From an uncultured Muribaculum sp. (GTDB taxonomy: Bacteria > Bacteroidota > Bacteroidia > Bacteroidales > Muribaculaceae), in the NCBI GenBank assembly GCA_910587665.1, contig CAJUMZ010000027.1, positions 1 to 43,532 of the forward strand: a stretch of DNA of 43,532 bases, given 5' to 3'. Under the pieces are notes generated by a model. It saw only the letters and a list, made by a program, of their open reading frames with translations, had not been told where the DNA came from and did no database searches. The stretch's first letter is position 1. Each line of letters opens with the position of its first letter. Made by a program: the position numbers and the translations under genes. Of the stretch, positions 33,663 through 41,998 are shown in pieces.

Positions 33663-34949
33663 ATGGAGAATTATCTTTTTACTTCCGAATCAGTGTCGGA
33701 AGGTCATCCCGACAAGGTAGCCGACCAGATTTCCGACGCAATCCTTGATGAATTTCTCGCCCACGACCCCAATTCAAAGGTTGCGTGTGAGACACTTGTC
33801 ACCACTGGCCAGGTAGTCGTGGCGGGAGAGGTGAAGAGCAACGCCTATATCGACCTCATGGATGTGACCCGCCGGGTCATCAACAATATCGGCTATGACC
33901 GCAGCGAGCTGAAATTTGACGGCAACGCCTGCGGTGTGTTCTCTGCCCTTCACGAGCAGAGCGCCGACATCAACCGCGGCGTCGAGCGTGAGGTAGAGGA
34001 AGAGCAAGGCGCGGGCGACCAGGGAATGATGTTTGGCTACGCATGCAGCGAGACCCCCAACTACATGCCGCTGCCGCTTGACCTCAGCCACCTGCTGCTA
34101 CGCGAGCTATCGGCAATACGCCGCGAGGGCAAGGAGATGACCTATCTGCGCCCCGATGCCAAAAGCCAGGTAACGGTGGAATATTCTCCCCAGGGAGAGC
34201 CTGTGCGCATACACACGGTGGTAATATCCACTCAGCATGATGAGTTTATACCTGTCGAGGATGCCGGCAGTCAGGAGAAAGCCGACGAGATGATGCTTGC
34301 AAAAATACGCAACGACATCGAGACCATCCTCCTTCCCCGTGTAAAGGAGCAACTTCCGGAAGATGTAAGGTCGCTTTTTGATGACAGACTGATACTTCAC
34401 GTCAACCCTACCGGGAAATTCGTGATCGGCGGCCCTCACGGTGACACGGGTCTGACCGGCAGAAAAATAATCGTGGACACTTATGGAGGCAGGGGCGCAC
34501 ACGGCGGTGGCGCATTCTCCGGAAAAGACCCGTCGAAAGTTGACCGCTCGGCGGCATATGCTGCACGCCACATAGCCAAAAACCTCGTAGCCGCAGGTGT
34601 GGCGCGCGAAGCCCTCGTACAGGTGGCCTATGCGATCGGTGTGGCTGAACCGGTAAGCCTTTATGTCAACACGCGCAACAGCGCAAACGTGGCAATGAAC
34701 GACGCAGAGATCTCGGAAATAGTAAAAGGGATGTTTGACATGCGTCCCCACGCAATAGAGAAGCGTCTGAAACTGCGTGCGCCGATCTATCAGGAAACAG
34801 CATCTTACGGACATGTAGGCCGCGAGCCCCGCGTTGTAACGAAAGTATTCGAGTCAAAATACGAGCCGACAAAAACCATGGAGGTAGAGCTGTTCACCTG
34901 GGAAAAGCTTGACATGGTAGAGCCTATCCGCAAGGCATTCAACCTATAA
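33663..34949 (+). CDS. metK: S-adenosylmethionine synthetase
   Basis: This 428-residue protein makes SAM from methionine and ATP. Signatures are visible: SVSEGHPDKVADQISDAILD at the N-terminus, GDQGMMFGYA, the glycine-rich GGPHGDTGLTGRKII and GGGAFSGKDPSKVDRSAAY. It is somewhat longer than the E. coli enzyme (384); the added residues are in the middle region around ERPVRIHTVVISTQHDEF and after it. The SAM-II riboswitch and terminator upstream give a direct feedback loop. A strong hairpin terminator follows. Confidence 0.97.
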   Translation: MENYLFTSESVSEGHPDKVADQISDAILDEFLAHDPNSKVACETLVTTGQVVVAGEVKSNAYIDLMDVTRRVINNIGYDRSELKFDGNACGVFSALHEQSADINRGVEREVEEEQGAGDQGMMFGYACSETPNYMPLPLDLSHLLLRELSAIRREGKEMTYLRPDAKSQVTVEYSPQGEPVRIHTVVISTQHDEFIPVEDAGSQEKADEMMLAKIRNDIETILLPRVKEQLPEDVRSLFDDRLILHVNPTGKFVIGGPHGDTGLTGRKIIVDTYGGRGAHGGGAFSGKDPSKVDRSAAYAARHIAKNLVAAGVAREALVQVAYAIGVAEPVSLYVNTRNSANVAMNDAEISEIVKGMFDMRPHAIEKRLKLRAPIYQETASYGHVGREPRVVTKVFESKYEPTKTMEVELFTWEKLDMVEPIRKAFNL

Positions 34950-34979
34950 ATCCATTTCTTTGACATAAAGAGATCCAAA

Positions 34980-35014
34980 ATAAAGAAGCCCGGCATACGT
35001 CGGGCTTCTTTATT
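34980..35014. terminator. bidirectional terminator between metK and asnS
   Basis: GAAGCCCG (34985-34992) pairs perfectly with CGGGCTTC (35001-35008), flanked by A-rich sequence before and TTTATT after. It is placed between two convergent genes and can stop transcripts from both sides. Confidence 0.85.
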
Positions 35015-35031
35015 ACAATAGAATATCGGAA

Positions 35032-36420
35032 TTAAAATTCTGCGTTGTTGGGTGTGCGGGGGAACGGGATGACGTCGCGGATGTTGGTCATGCCTGTCAC
35101 AAAAAGCACCAGACGCTCGAAGCCGAGACCAAATCCGGCGTGGGGCACGGTACCGAAACGACGGGTGTCGAGATACCACCACATATCCTTCATCGGGATA
35201 TCCAGCTCCTCGATACGACGGCTGAGCTTTTCATAATTTTCCTCACGCTCCGAGCCACCGATGATCTCCCCGATCTTCGGGAAGAGCACATCCATAGCCC
35301 TTACGGTCTTGCCATCCTCATTAAGCTTCATATAAAAAGCCTTTATCTCCTTGGGATAATCGGTAAGGATCACGGGCTTCTTGAAATGCTCCTCAACAAG
35401 GAAACGTTCATGCTCGCTCTGAAGGTCGGCGCCCCAGTAGACGGGGAACTCGAATTTGTGACCGGACTCCTCGAGAATCTTCACACCCTCGGTATAAGTG
35501 AGGCGTACAAACTCATTGTCAAGCACAAATTTCAGACGCTCTACAAGCTCCGGATCGTAATGCTCGGCGAGGAAGTCGATGTCATCCTTGCAGTGGTCAA
35601 GCGCATAGGCGATGCAATACTTTATGAAATCCTCGGCAAGATCCATATTGTCGGTGATGTCGAAGAAAGCTACCTCAGGCTCAATCATCCAGAACTCCGA
35701 CAGGTGGCGCGGAGTGTTGGAGTTTTCGGCGCGGAATGTAGGTCCGAAAGTATATATCGCACCAAGGGCGGTCGCGCCAAGCTCTCCTTCGAGCTGTCCC
35801 GACACGGTAAGCGCCGTGGGCTTTCCGAAGAAATCGGCGGAATAGTCAACCTTGCCGTCTTCTCCCTTGGGAACATTGTTAAGGTCAAGGGTGGTCACCT
35901 GAAACATTGCACCGGCGCCTTCACAGTCACTTGCCGTGATAAGCGGGGTGTTGAGGTAGAAGAACCCTCTTTCCTGGAAAAACTTATGGATCGCAAAGGC
36001 AAGCGCGCTACGCACGCGCAGGATTGCGGCAAACGTATTGGTGCGAGGGCGAAGGTGAGCCTTCTCACGCAAAAATTCAAGGGTGTGACCCTTTTTCTGC
36101 AACGGATATGCCTCAGGATCAGCCGTGCCAAACACTTCAAGCGACTTTGCCTGCACCTCGACACTCTGCCCCTTGCCCATCGACTCTACAAGAATACCGT
36201 CGACCTTGATCGACGATCCGGTGGTGACAGCCTTAAGCTGCTCGTCGTTGAACTGTGCCATGTCAAACACGATCTGCACATTTTTCACGGTCGAGCCGTC
36301 GTTAAGGGCGACAAACTGTACATGCTTGTTGCCACGGCGTGTACGCACCCACCCCATCACACACACTTCCTTGCCGAGAAGCTCCGGCTTGAAAAGTTCG
36401 GTTATCTTAGTTCTTTTCAT
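35032..36420 (-). CDS. asnS: asparaginyl-tRNA synthetase
   Basis: This 462-residue class II synthetase charges tRNA-Asn. It has an N-terminal OB-fold (about 15-100: VCVMGWVRTRRGNKHVQFVALNDG), motif 2 around FRAENSNTPRHLSEFWMIEPE and motif 3 GFGLGFERLVLFVTG. The absence of an aspartyl-type insert and the length fit AsnRS. It starts 18 bp after the pseudouridine synthase gene, so the two are probably co-transcribed. Confidence 0.97.
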   Translation of the reverse strand: MKRTKITELFKPELLGKEVCVMGWVRTRRGNKHVQFVALNDGSTVKNVQIVFDMAQFNDEQLKAVTTGSSIKVDGILVESMGKGQSVEVQAKSLEVFGTADPEAYPLQKKGHTLEFLREKAHLRPRTNTFAAILRVRSALAFAIHKFFQERGFFYLNTPLITASDCEGAGAMFQVTTLDLNNVPKGEDGKVDYSADFFGKPTALTVSGQLEGELGATALGAIYTFGPTFRAENSNTPRHLSEFWMIEPEVAFFDITDNMDLAEDFIKYCIAYALDHCKDDIDFLAEHYDPELVERLKFVLDNEFVRLTYTEGVKILEESGHKFEFPVYWGADLQSEHERFLVEEHFKKPVILTDYPKEIKAFYMKLNEDGKTVRAMDVLFPKIGEIIGGSEREENYEKLSRRIEELDIPMKDMWWYLDTRRFGTVPHAGFGLGFERLVLFVTGMTNIRDVIPFPRTPNNAEF

Positions 36421-36438
36421 TGCAATACTGATATTGAT

Positions 36439-38007
36439 TTATTCAAATGAACCCATCTTAAGGAAGTTAACCTCCTCCTGGGTGAGATAACGCCAGCGAC
36501 CGCGCGGCAAGTTCTTCTTGGTGAGTCCGGCGAAATACACGCGGTCAAGCTTAGTCACGTGGTAGCCGAGGCTCTCGAATATGCGGCGCACGATGCGGTT
36601 ACGGCCCGAATGGATCTCGATACCCGCCTGATTGCGGTCGGTCTCGGTGGCGTAGCTGATAGCGTCGGCGTGGATAGGACCGTCTTCAAGCTCGATGCCG
36701 TCGGCGATAGCCTGCATGTCATCCTCCGAAATATCCTTGTCGGTCCATACATGATAGATCTTTTTCTTGACATACTTCGGATGAGTGAGCTTGGAGGCAA
36801 GGTCCCCGTCGTTGGTAAGCAGAAGCACACCGGTAGTATTGCGGTCAAGACGACCCACCGGGTAGATGCGCTCATTGCATGCGCCCTTGACAAGGTCCAT
36901 GACGGTAGTGCGGCCGTTGGGGTCGTCGCTTGTGGTCACGCAGTCTTTCGGCTTGTTGAGAAGTATATAGCATTTGCTTTCCAGAGTCACTACCTTCTCA
37001 TCATATTCCACCACATCGTTGTGGGAGATCTTGGTGCCGAGTTCGGTAACCACTTCACCGTTGACCTTCACAAGCCCCTGCTGGATAAACTCGTCGGCCT
37101 CGCGACGCGAGCATATTCCGGCGTTTGCCATGAACTTGTTAAGACGTATCTGCTCGTTGGGATCGGGTATCGGCATCTCATACTCCACACGCTTGGGACG
37201 GGGCACAAAGCTCTTTCCCTGACGCGGCATGCCGAATCCCTGACGGTTATTAGCCTGGCGGGGACCTCCGGGGCGATTGTTATTATAGCCGCCCTGACGG
37301 TTATTGTTGTTGTAGCCGCCTTGACGATTGTTGTTGTAACCGCCCTGACGGTTGTTATTATTATAGCCACCCTGGCGATTATTGTTGTAACCGCCCTGAC
37401 GGTTGTTATTATTGTAGCCGCCCTGACGGTTATTGTTATAGCCACCCTGGCGATTGTTGTTGTAACCACCCTGACGGTTGTTGTTATAGCCACCCTGACG
37501 ATTATTGTTGTAACCGCCCTGACGGTTGTTGTTATAACCGCCCTGATTGTTATAACGGCTGTAACCGCCTTCCTGAGTGGTTGAAGGGGTAAAGCCTTCC
37601 GCGGTAGAATGTTCGGCGGTTGTGTTTTCCGCACCTTCCGTCACCGCAGGAGCCTGATATTGTTGGCGTGGCTGGTAGCCACCCTGATTATTGTAGCGAT
37701 TGTTGTAACCACCCTGGCGATTGTTGTTGTAGCCGCCTTGATTATTATAGCGGTTATTTCCATAGCCACCTTGTCGGTTATTGTTGTAACCTCCTTGACG
37801 ATTGTTATTGTAATTGTTGCGCGGTTGATATGGCCGGTCGTAGCTTCCATATTCACGGTGCTGTCCTGCCTCACCGCCATGGTGATAATCCCCTGCGTGA
37901 TCATTTTCCACTTTACCATAAGTCGCGGTCTCGCCCTCCGACGAGGCAGCGATTCGGTTCTCCCCGATTCTGGGACGTTTCGGTTTTTTTTCTTCGTTGC
38001 TGTCCAT
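36439..38007 (-). CDS. rluB: RluB/RsuA-type pseudouridine synthase with long Gly/Asn/Arg-rich repeat tail
   Basis: This 522-residue protein has a C-terminal enzyme half of about 235 residues: an S4 domain (IRLNKFMANAGICSRREADEFIQQGLV) and the pseudouridine synthase domain with the catalytic Asp in GRLDRNTTGVLLLTNDGDL. The enzyme would modify 23S rRNA. The first half is low complexity: about sixteen QGGY units, mostly spaced by NNNR or NNNNR, in two blocks split by a segment rich in Ala, Thr and Glu (QAPAVTEGAENTT). Such a tail is likely disordered and could bind RNA or promote condensates. It is common in Bacteroidetes members of this family, but its function is not known to me. The symbol is by family. 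Confidence 0.88.
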   Translation of the reverse strand: MDSNEEKKPKRPRIGENRIAASSEGETATYGKVENDHAGDYHHGGEAGQHREYGSYDRPYQPRNNYNNNRQGGYNNNRQGGYGNNRYNNQGGYNNNRQGGYNNRYNNQGGYQPRQQYQAPAVTEGAENTTAEHSTAEGFTPSTTQEGGYSRYNNQGGYNNNRQGGYNNNRQGGYNNNRQGGYNNNRQGGYNNNRQGGYNNNNRQGGYNNNRQGGYNNNNRQGGYNNNRQGGYNNNNRQGGYNNNRPGGPRQANNRQGFGMPRQGKSFVPRPKRVEYEMPIPDPNEQIRLNKFMANAGICSRREADEFIQQGLVKVNGEVVTELGTKISHNDVVEYDEKVVTLESKCYILLNKPKDCVTTSDDPNGRTTVMDLVKGACNERIYPVGRLDRNTTGVLLLTNDGDLASKLTHPKYVKKKIYHVWTDKDISEDDMQAIADGIELEDGPIHADAISYATETDRNQAGIEIHSGRNRIVRRIFESLGYHVTKLDRVYFAGLTKKNLPRGRWRYLTQEEVNFLKMGSFE

Positions 38008-38177
38008 AATGCATCAAGTCCTTTTAAGTAAGTAATTGTAAAATAGATGTCAAGCCTCTCGGCGTCATCGGGCATAAGCCCCGGTTGTTTTCTTCAGTTT
38101 AGTTGATTATAAGATTTAAATTTACTACTCTTCATATGTGCTGTAAAGCATACGTATACAATCTTTTCTCAGCAGTG

Positions 38178-38205
38178 CAAAATTAAGATTTTTCTGCGAT
38201 TGCAA
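38178..38205 (-). promoter_or_regulatory. promoter of the rluB-asnS operon
   Basis: Read on the minus strand, TAATTTTG (plus-strand 38178-38185) matches TAnnTTTG, with TTG (plus-strand CAA at 38203-38205) about 19 bp upstream. This predicts a leader of about 165 bases before the rluB-like start codon. Confidence 0.55.
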
Positions 38206-38339
38206 CAATAAATCCGGGTAAAAATACTGTAACAATATCGCCGCATCTCATTTTTTAGATATTTTTAAGTAAATCCATGCGAAAAAATCTATCGCGATGC
38301 ATTTATTTTGCGATAACATAATAAGAAAGCGTTTACTTG

Positions 38340-38582
38340 ACGCTTTGTCCTTGACTTGTAGAAACTTCGCAACTTTCAGACACCATCATGGACAAGGCAA
38401 CGGTAGATGCTCCGTTGATATGCCTTTAAGGCTTCCATGGTCACACCCGTCCTGTGGGCGTGGCATAAGAAGTCGTAGCATATTGCGTGGGCTTCTGCGT
38501 TGCTCGTTCGATGGTGATGGGCAATGCGAAGGCCTCTACAAGTGGGACGGGCGACAAGCATGGTGCCCACGTTTTTATTTTT
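38340..38582 (+). ncRNA. candidate structured RNA with terminator in a gene-free region
   Basis: The 628 bp between the rluB-like start (38007) and the next gene (38636) hold no convincing protein. On the plus strand nested helices close one long structure: CTTGTAGA (38355-38362) with TCTACAAG (38535-38542); CTTCGCA (38365-38371) with TGCGAAG (38525-38531); CACCATC (38381-38387) with GATGGTG (38510-38516); and GCAACG (38397-38402) with CGTTGC (38498-38503). Inside are side hairpins: TATGCC/GGCATA (38419-38424, 38462-38467) and AGAAG/CTTCT. GTGGG (38542-38546) then pairs with CCCAC (38566-38570) before GTTTTTATTTTT, an intrinsic terminator. A rod-like RNA of about 200-240 bases recalls 6S RNA, but I cannot assign a family. 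It could also be a leader of the gene at 38636. Confidence 0.5.
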
Positions 38583-38635
38583 AACCTAAAAAAATCAGGA
38601 ATCCTCCGGGCGCAAGGATTTCCGACATTATTGTC

Positions 38636-39268
38636 ATGAAAAAATATTTTGCTGTGAAAGTGCTGGCGATAATATTTGCCGCAATTGTTTCTGCCCCATT
38701 ACTCCGCGCGCAAAGCTACCGCGGCTTTTTCGATCCCTGCATCATGTTCAATGTAGCAAACTCCTCATCCGAATGGAAGCCAAGCGACATGCTTGCAGGC
38801 AAGATTATGCTCGGATTCACCACGACCCACGGAGTCCAGGTGGCTCAAAGATTGTTTGTCGGAGCAGGCACGGGAGTCCTGTTTTCAGAGACTAATCCAC
38901 GCATTCCGCTGTTCGCGGAGGCGAGATATGACTTTTTCGGTAAGCACAACTCTGCAGCCAATCTTTTTGTTAGCCTGCGACTCGGGTATGAACTTGGACT
39001 ATCATCAATCAACGGTGGTGATTATTGGGAAGACGAATCGAATGCCGGATATGCCGATGCCACAGGGCGCTCCGGATTTTACTATCAGCCCACCATAGGA
39101 GTAAGAATCCGCACAAGCCGTCTTTGCGGAATCAACATAGGGCTATCCTATATCCCGACATATTGGAAAGTCGAGCCGCAGAATTACAATTACGATGATT
39201 CACACAAACTTTCTCCGGAAAACATAACGCTCGGATCTCTTTCCTTGAATATCGGACTTGACTTCTAA
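38636..39268 (+). CDS. putative outer-membrane beta-barrel protein
   Basis: This 210-residue protein has a signal peptide (about residues 1-25, ending LLRAQ) and a mature part rich in alternating hydrophobic and polar residues and aromatic residues, with strand-like segments such as VQVAQRLFVGAGTGVLF, LFAEARYDFF, NLFVSLRLGYELGL and a final LGSLSLNIGLDF. Ending in a strand with a terminal Phe is typical of outer-membrane barrels. I do not recognise a named family. The gene starts 53 bp after the candidate RNA's terminator and 8 bp before the caspase-like gene, so it is probably co-expressed with the latter. Confidence 0.65.
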   Translation: MKKYFAVKVLAIIFAAIVSAPLLRAQSYRGFFDPCIMFNVANSSSEWKPSDMLAGKIMLGFTTTHGVQVAQRLFVGAGTGVLFSETNPRIPLFAEARYDFFGKHNSAANLFVSLRLGYELGLSSINGGDYWEDESNAGYADATGRSGFYYQPTIGVRIRTSRLCGINIGLSYIPTYWKVEPQNYNYDDSHKLSPENITLGSLSLNIGLDF

Positions 39269-39276
39269 CCGCAATC

Positions 39277-41142
39277 ATGATAAAAATCAGAATTATTATC
39301 ACAGCAATTGCCGTCGTCTGTGCGGCGACGGCATATTGCGCCCAAAGGTCAATAATAATCGACGGGGTGAAATATATGCTTAACGACGACTCGTCGGTAA
39401 GCTGCAGGGCCGCCGACAAAAAGAGCCTTGTGCATGTTGAAATCCTGCCGTTGGTCGCATTTGACAATCTGGAATACTATGTGACCCGCATTGACAAGAA
39501 TGGCTTTGCCGACTGCCGCAACATGAAATCGGTCACGGTGCCAAACAGCGTCACGACAATCGGGGAACATGCCTTTTGGGACTGTAATGAACTTGAGAGC
39601 GTAGTGATGCCAGACAACGCTGAGGCGATAATCCCGACAGGCAATTACGGCTTCGGACGTTACGGTATTTTCCATGGATGCCGGAAACTGGCACGCGCCC
39701 GCGGCACAAATGTCATGTATCCGCGTTATCTTGTCTATGATGCGTTTTATGAATGCAAGGAGGTGCCTTTCTACAATACCATCGTGGAGCTTGGCTCGGC
39801 AGCCATGACCAGCACCAAATTAAACACAAATTTCAGCGACTTCGCCTTGAGCCGCATAAAGGAGCCTGTCGAGACATGGCAACGCAAGAAAGAGTACGAG
39901 ACCATGGCACAATGGGAGTCACGCGTGACTGAGGCAAACCGCAAGAAAATGATTGACGAGGCAATATCATCGGCGCGAAACGAGTATGTCAAGACTTTCG
40001 CTCCCGCTTCGCTCACAGGCAAGCTCGAAAAGTACAATGCCGACTTCGGCTTCTTTCCTATATATACAGGGAGTATGGGCGAGCTGTATGCAAAAGTGCC
40101 TGCCACGGAAGCTGACGCTTTCGCCGCCTCATGGGGCAAGGTGGAAATACGGCCGGTATACGGTATTCTTGACGACCGCATAGCGGTACTCTCATGTACA
40201 TTTGCCCTCAACGACAAGGAATACGGGTGTGCAAATGTATATGACGAGGATCCCATCGGTGAACTCGCTCTCAATATCACCCCGCTTGCGTCAGTACGCG
40301 AGTTCGAACTCATGGCGCAGTCGGGCACACAGCCTGCCGAACGCGCCATAAAATATGACATTGACGCCATCGACACAGAAATTCCTGACGGCGGGACAGG
40401 CAATGACATGACCTTTGCAGTGATTATCGGCAACAAGAATTATCAGCGCGTGTCGTATGTCGACTACGCGATGAACGACGCCCGTATATTCGCCAAATAT
40501 TGCGGCAAGACCCTTGGCATTCCGGAGAAAAATATCCGCACATATTATGATGCGACTTTCGGCGACATCGTAGCGGCGATAGATGACATACGGTCGATAT
40601 GCTCGGCCTATAAGGGAAAAGCAAGGGTAATATTCTATTATGCCGGACATGGCATACCTGATGACAGCAACAGGAGTGCATACATATTGCCCATTGACGC
40701 CAACGGAATATCTACGGAGGTGTGTTACCCGCTTGGTCGCCTCTATTCGGAGCTTAGCGGACTGGAGGCGGAATCGGTGGTGGCGTTTATCGACGCATGC
40801 TTTTCCGGATCGTTGAGAGGCGAGGGGATGCTGGCCAGTGCACGAGGCGTGAAACTGCGCCCGCGCGATGCCGCGGTGACAGGCAACCTCGTAGTGCTGT
40901 CAGCGGCCTCCGGTGATCAGTCAGCATTCCCCTACCATGAGAAAAGCCATGGCATGTTTACCTATTATCTCCTTGATAAGCTGAAGTCTACCGCAGGCGA
41001 AGCATCACTCGGCGACATCGCGGGCTATGTAATTGAAGAGGTGTCACGGCAGTCAATTGTAGATAATGGCAAGTCGCAGATACCCAATGCGAAATGGTCG
41101 CTTTCCCTTAACGACACATGGAAAGATATAAAGTTGAAATAA
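39277..41142 (+). CDS. secreted caspase-fold (C14) peptidase with N-terminal LRR_5 region
   Basis: This 621-residue protein has a signal peptide (residues 1-22, TAYCA; the cysteine may be a lipobox although the -3 position is poor). A BspA-like leucine-rich region (about 73-120) shows FADCRNMKSVTVPNSVTTIGEHAFWDCNEL. A long middle region of unknown fold (about 170-375) holds a KKEYETMAQWESRV helix. The caspase domain runs from about residue 386 (MTFAVIIGNKNYQRVSYVDYAMNDA) with catalytic His458 in YYAGHG and Cys508 in FIDACFSG, and ends near 600 (MFTYYLLDKLK). Both catalytic residues are present, so it should be an active cysteine peptidase. An exported location is unusual for caspase-like proteins, which are mostly cytoplasmic in bacteria. 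The target is unknown. Confidence 0.85.
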   Translation: MIKIRIIITAIAVVCAATAYCAQRSIIIDGVKYMLNDDSSVSCRAADKKSLVHVEILPLVAFDNLEYYVTRIDKNGFADCRNMKSVTVPNSVTTIGEHAFWDCNELESVVMPDNAEAIIPTGNYGFGRYGIFHGCRKLARARGTNVMYPRYLVYDAFYECKEVPFYNTIVELGSAAMTSTKLNTNFSDFALSRIKEPVETWQRKKEYETMAQWESRVTEANRKKMIDEAISSARNEYVKTFAPASLTGKLEKYNADFGFFPIYTGSMGELYAKVPATEADAFAASWGKVEIRPVYGILDDRIAVLSCTFALNDKEYGCANVYDEDPIGELALNITPLASVREFELMAQSGTQPAERAIKYDIDAIDTEIPDGGTGNDMTFAVIIGNKNYQRVSYVDYAMNDARIFAKYCGKTLGIPEKNIRTYYDATFGDIVAAIDDIRSICSAYKGKARVIFYYAGHGIPDDSNRSAYILPIDANGISTEVCYPLGRLYSELSGLEAESVVAFIDACFSGSLRGEGMLASARGVKLRPRDAAVTGNLVVLSAASGDQSAFPYHEKSHGMFTYYLLDKLKSTAGEASLGDIAGYVIEEVSRQSIVDNGKSQIPNAKWSLSLNDTWKDIKLK

Positions 41143-41147
41143 AAGAG

Positions 41148-41383
41148 CCCGGAGGAGGATGCATGTGACAGTGACAGGCAATGGTAGTGCTCGATAAGAA
41201 CCAATGAATCGGTTTTTAGTTGCTTGGACCATATCCGTGCGCCTTACGGCACACGGAAAATCCTGCATTTTGTAAAAGATAATTCTTGCCTGTTAAAGGG
41301 GATGGCAGTGTCCTGTACGGACTTATGTGCCTGACAAGATTTTTGCCTCCGTCACAGCCGCTTCATGCAATCCATCCTCCGGA
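41148..41383. repeat. long inverted-repeat structure between convergent genes
   Basis: The ends of this stretch are inverted repeats: CCCGGAGGAGGATGCATG (41148-41165) pairs with CATGCA (41365-41370), ATCC and CATCCTCCGG (41374-41383), about 17 pairs with one bulge. Just inside, GTGACAGGCA (41171-41180) pairs with TGCCT (41345-41349) and GTCAC (41352-41356). Internal hairpins include CCGTG/CACGG near 41235 and GTCC/GGAC near 41310-41325. It fills the 249 bp between the caspase-like gene and the DIP1984-family gene. It could be a structured RNA, a shared terminator region or a small palindromic element; no protein is convincing there. Confidence 0.6.
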
Positions 41384-41391
41384 CCCTATGA

Positions 41392-41847
41392 CTATACCTC
41401 AATGAGGTCTATCTCCCAATTGATTTGCTGTAGCTTCAGGTTAAGCTCGCGCAATTCCTTGGAATAGCGGTCGGCATCCTTTCGGAAAGCGGGGACATCA
41501 AGCAGACGCACCACCTTCTCCTCCCTGCCCCAACGGTCAGGACCGTCGACAAGAGTCTTTATCACATCATGATAGATGCGCACGCGTTGTTGCAACATGT
41601 CGCGCTCCGCCATCATCTCGGTGATCGGACGTTCCTCGACAGTGGCGTGCATGTTGGTGTAATTTATACGGTAGACCAATTCCCGGCAACGCTTAAGGCT
41701 TGAGTCAAGTTCTTTAAGCAGCGAGTGGACATCCTCGGGAGGAGTGTCACCCTCTTTTACCGTACAACTCTTTTTCAAGCGGCTGTTGAGCATATTGATA
41801 CGCTTCTGCAGATCGCTTCTTATACTTAATGCTTCAGCTAATTTCAT
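41392..41847 (-). CDS. DIP1984 family protein
   Basis: This 151-residue, almost entirely helical protein matches the DIP1984 family: MKLAEALSIRSDLQKRINMLNSRL at the start, then a coiled-coil-like body and the ending LNLKLQQINWEIDLIEV. The function is unknown, although some members are annotated as septicolysin. There is no signal peptide or membrane segment. It lies 151 bp from purB on the same strand, with a strong hairpin between them. Confidence 0.87.
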   Translation of the reverse strand: MKLAEALSIRSDLQKRINMLNSRLKKSCTVKEGDTPPEDVHSLLKELDSSLKRCRELVYRINYTNMHATVEERPITEMMAERDMLQQRVRIYHDVIKTLVDGPDRWGREEKVVRLLDVPAFRKDADRYSKELRELNLKLQQINWEIDLIEV

Positions 41848-41945
41848 GTTTCTGATAGTTGACTGTTATTAACCCATTAACAAATATAACCTCAGGAGGG
41901 TTTTCTGCCATCCGATTCCGGGTTCACCTACAAGTAGCTAAACAA

Positions 41946-41970
41946 CGCAACCGCCATCACGGCGGTTGCG
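41946..41970 (-). terminator. terminator downstream of purB
   Basis: CGCAACCGCC (41946-41955) pairs perfectly with GGCGGTTGCG (41961-41970) around a five-base loop, a ten-pair stem 29 bp past the purB stop. Read on the minus strand it is followed by TTGTTTAG, a short T-rich run. Confidence 0.7.
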
Positions 41971-41998
41971 CATACAAAACATCACATGTCCGGTATTA

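Noticed and set aside
35140..36450. Long plus-strand frame of 436 codons opposite asnS
   Set aside because: It lies almost wholly antisense to a clear asparaginyl-tRNA synthetase gene and has no recognisable motifs; it is a shadow of GC-rich codon use.
37265..37800. Repeats of about 24-27 bp with regular spacing, at first glance like a CRISPR array
   Set aside because: The units are contiguous, vary only at synonymous or Asn positions and encode the QGGYNNNR tail of the rluB-like protein in frame; there are no unique spacers and no cas genes.
38297..38584. Open frame of 95 codons on the plus strand in the gene-free stretch
   Set aside because: Its composition is rich in Arg, Cys, His and Trp with no family resemblance, it has no good start context, and it coincides with the nested helices of the candidate RNA and its terminator. 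The minus-strand frame in the same place (38376-38570) looks equally arbitrary.
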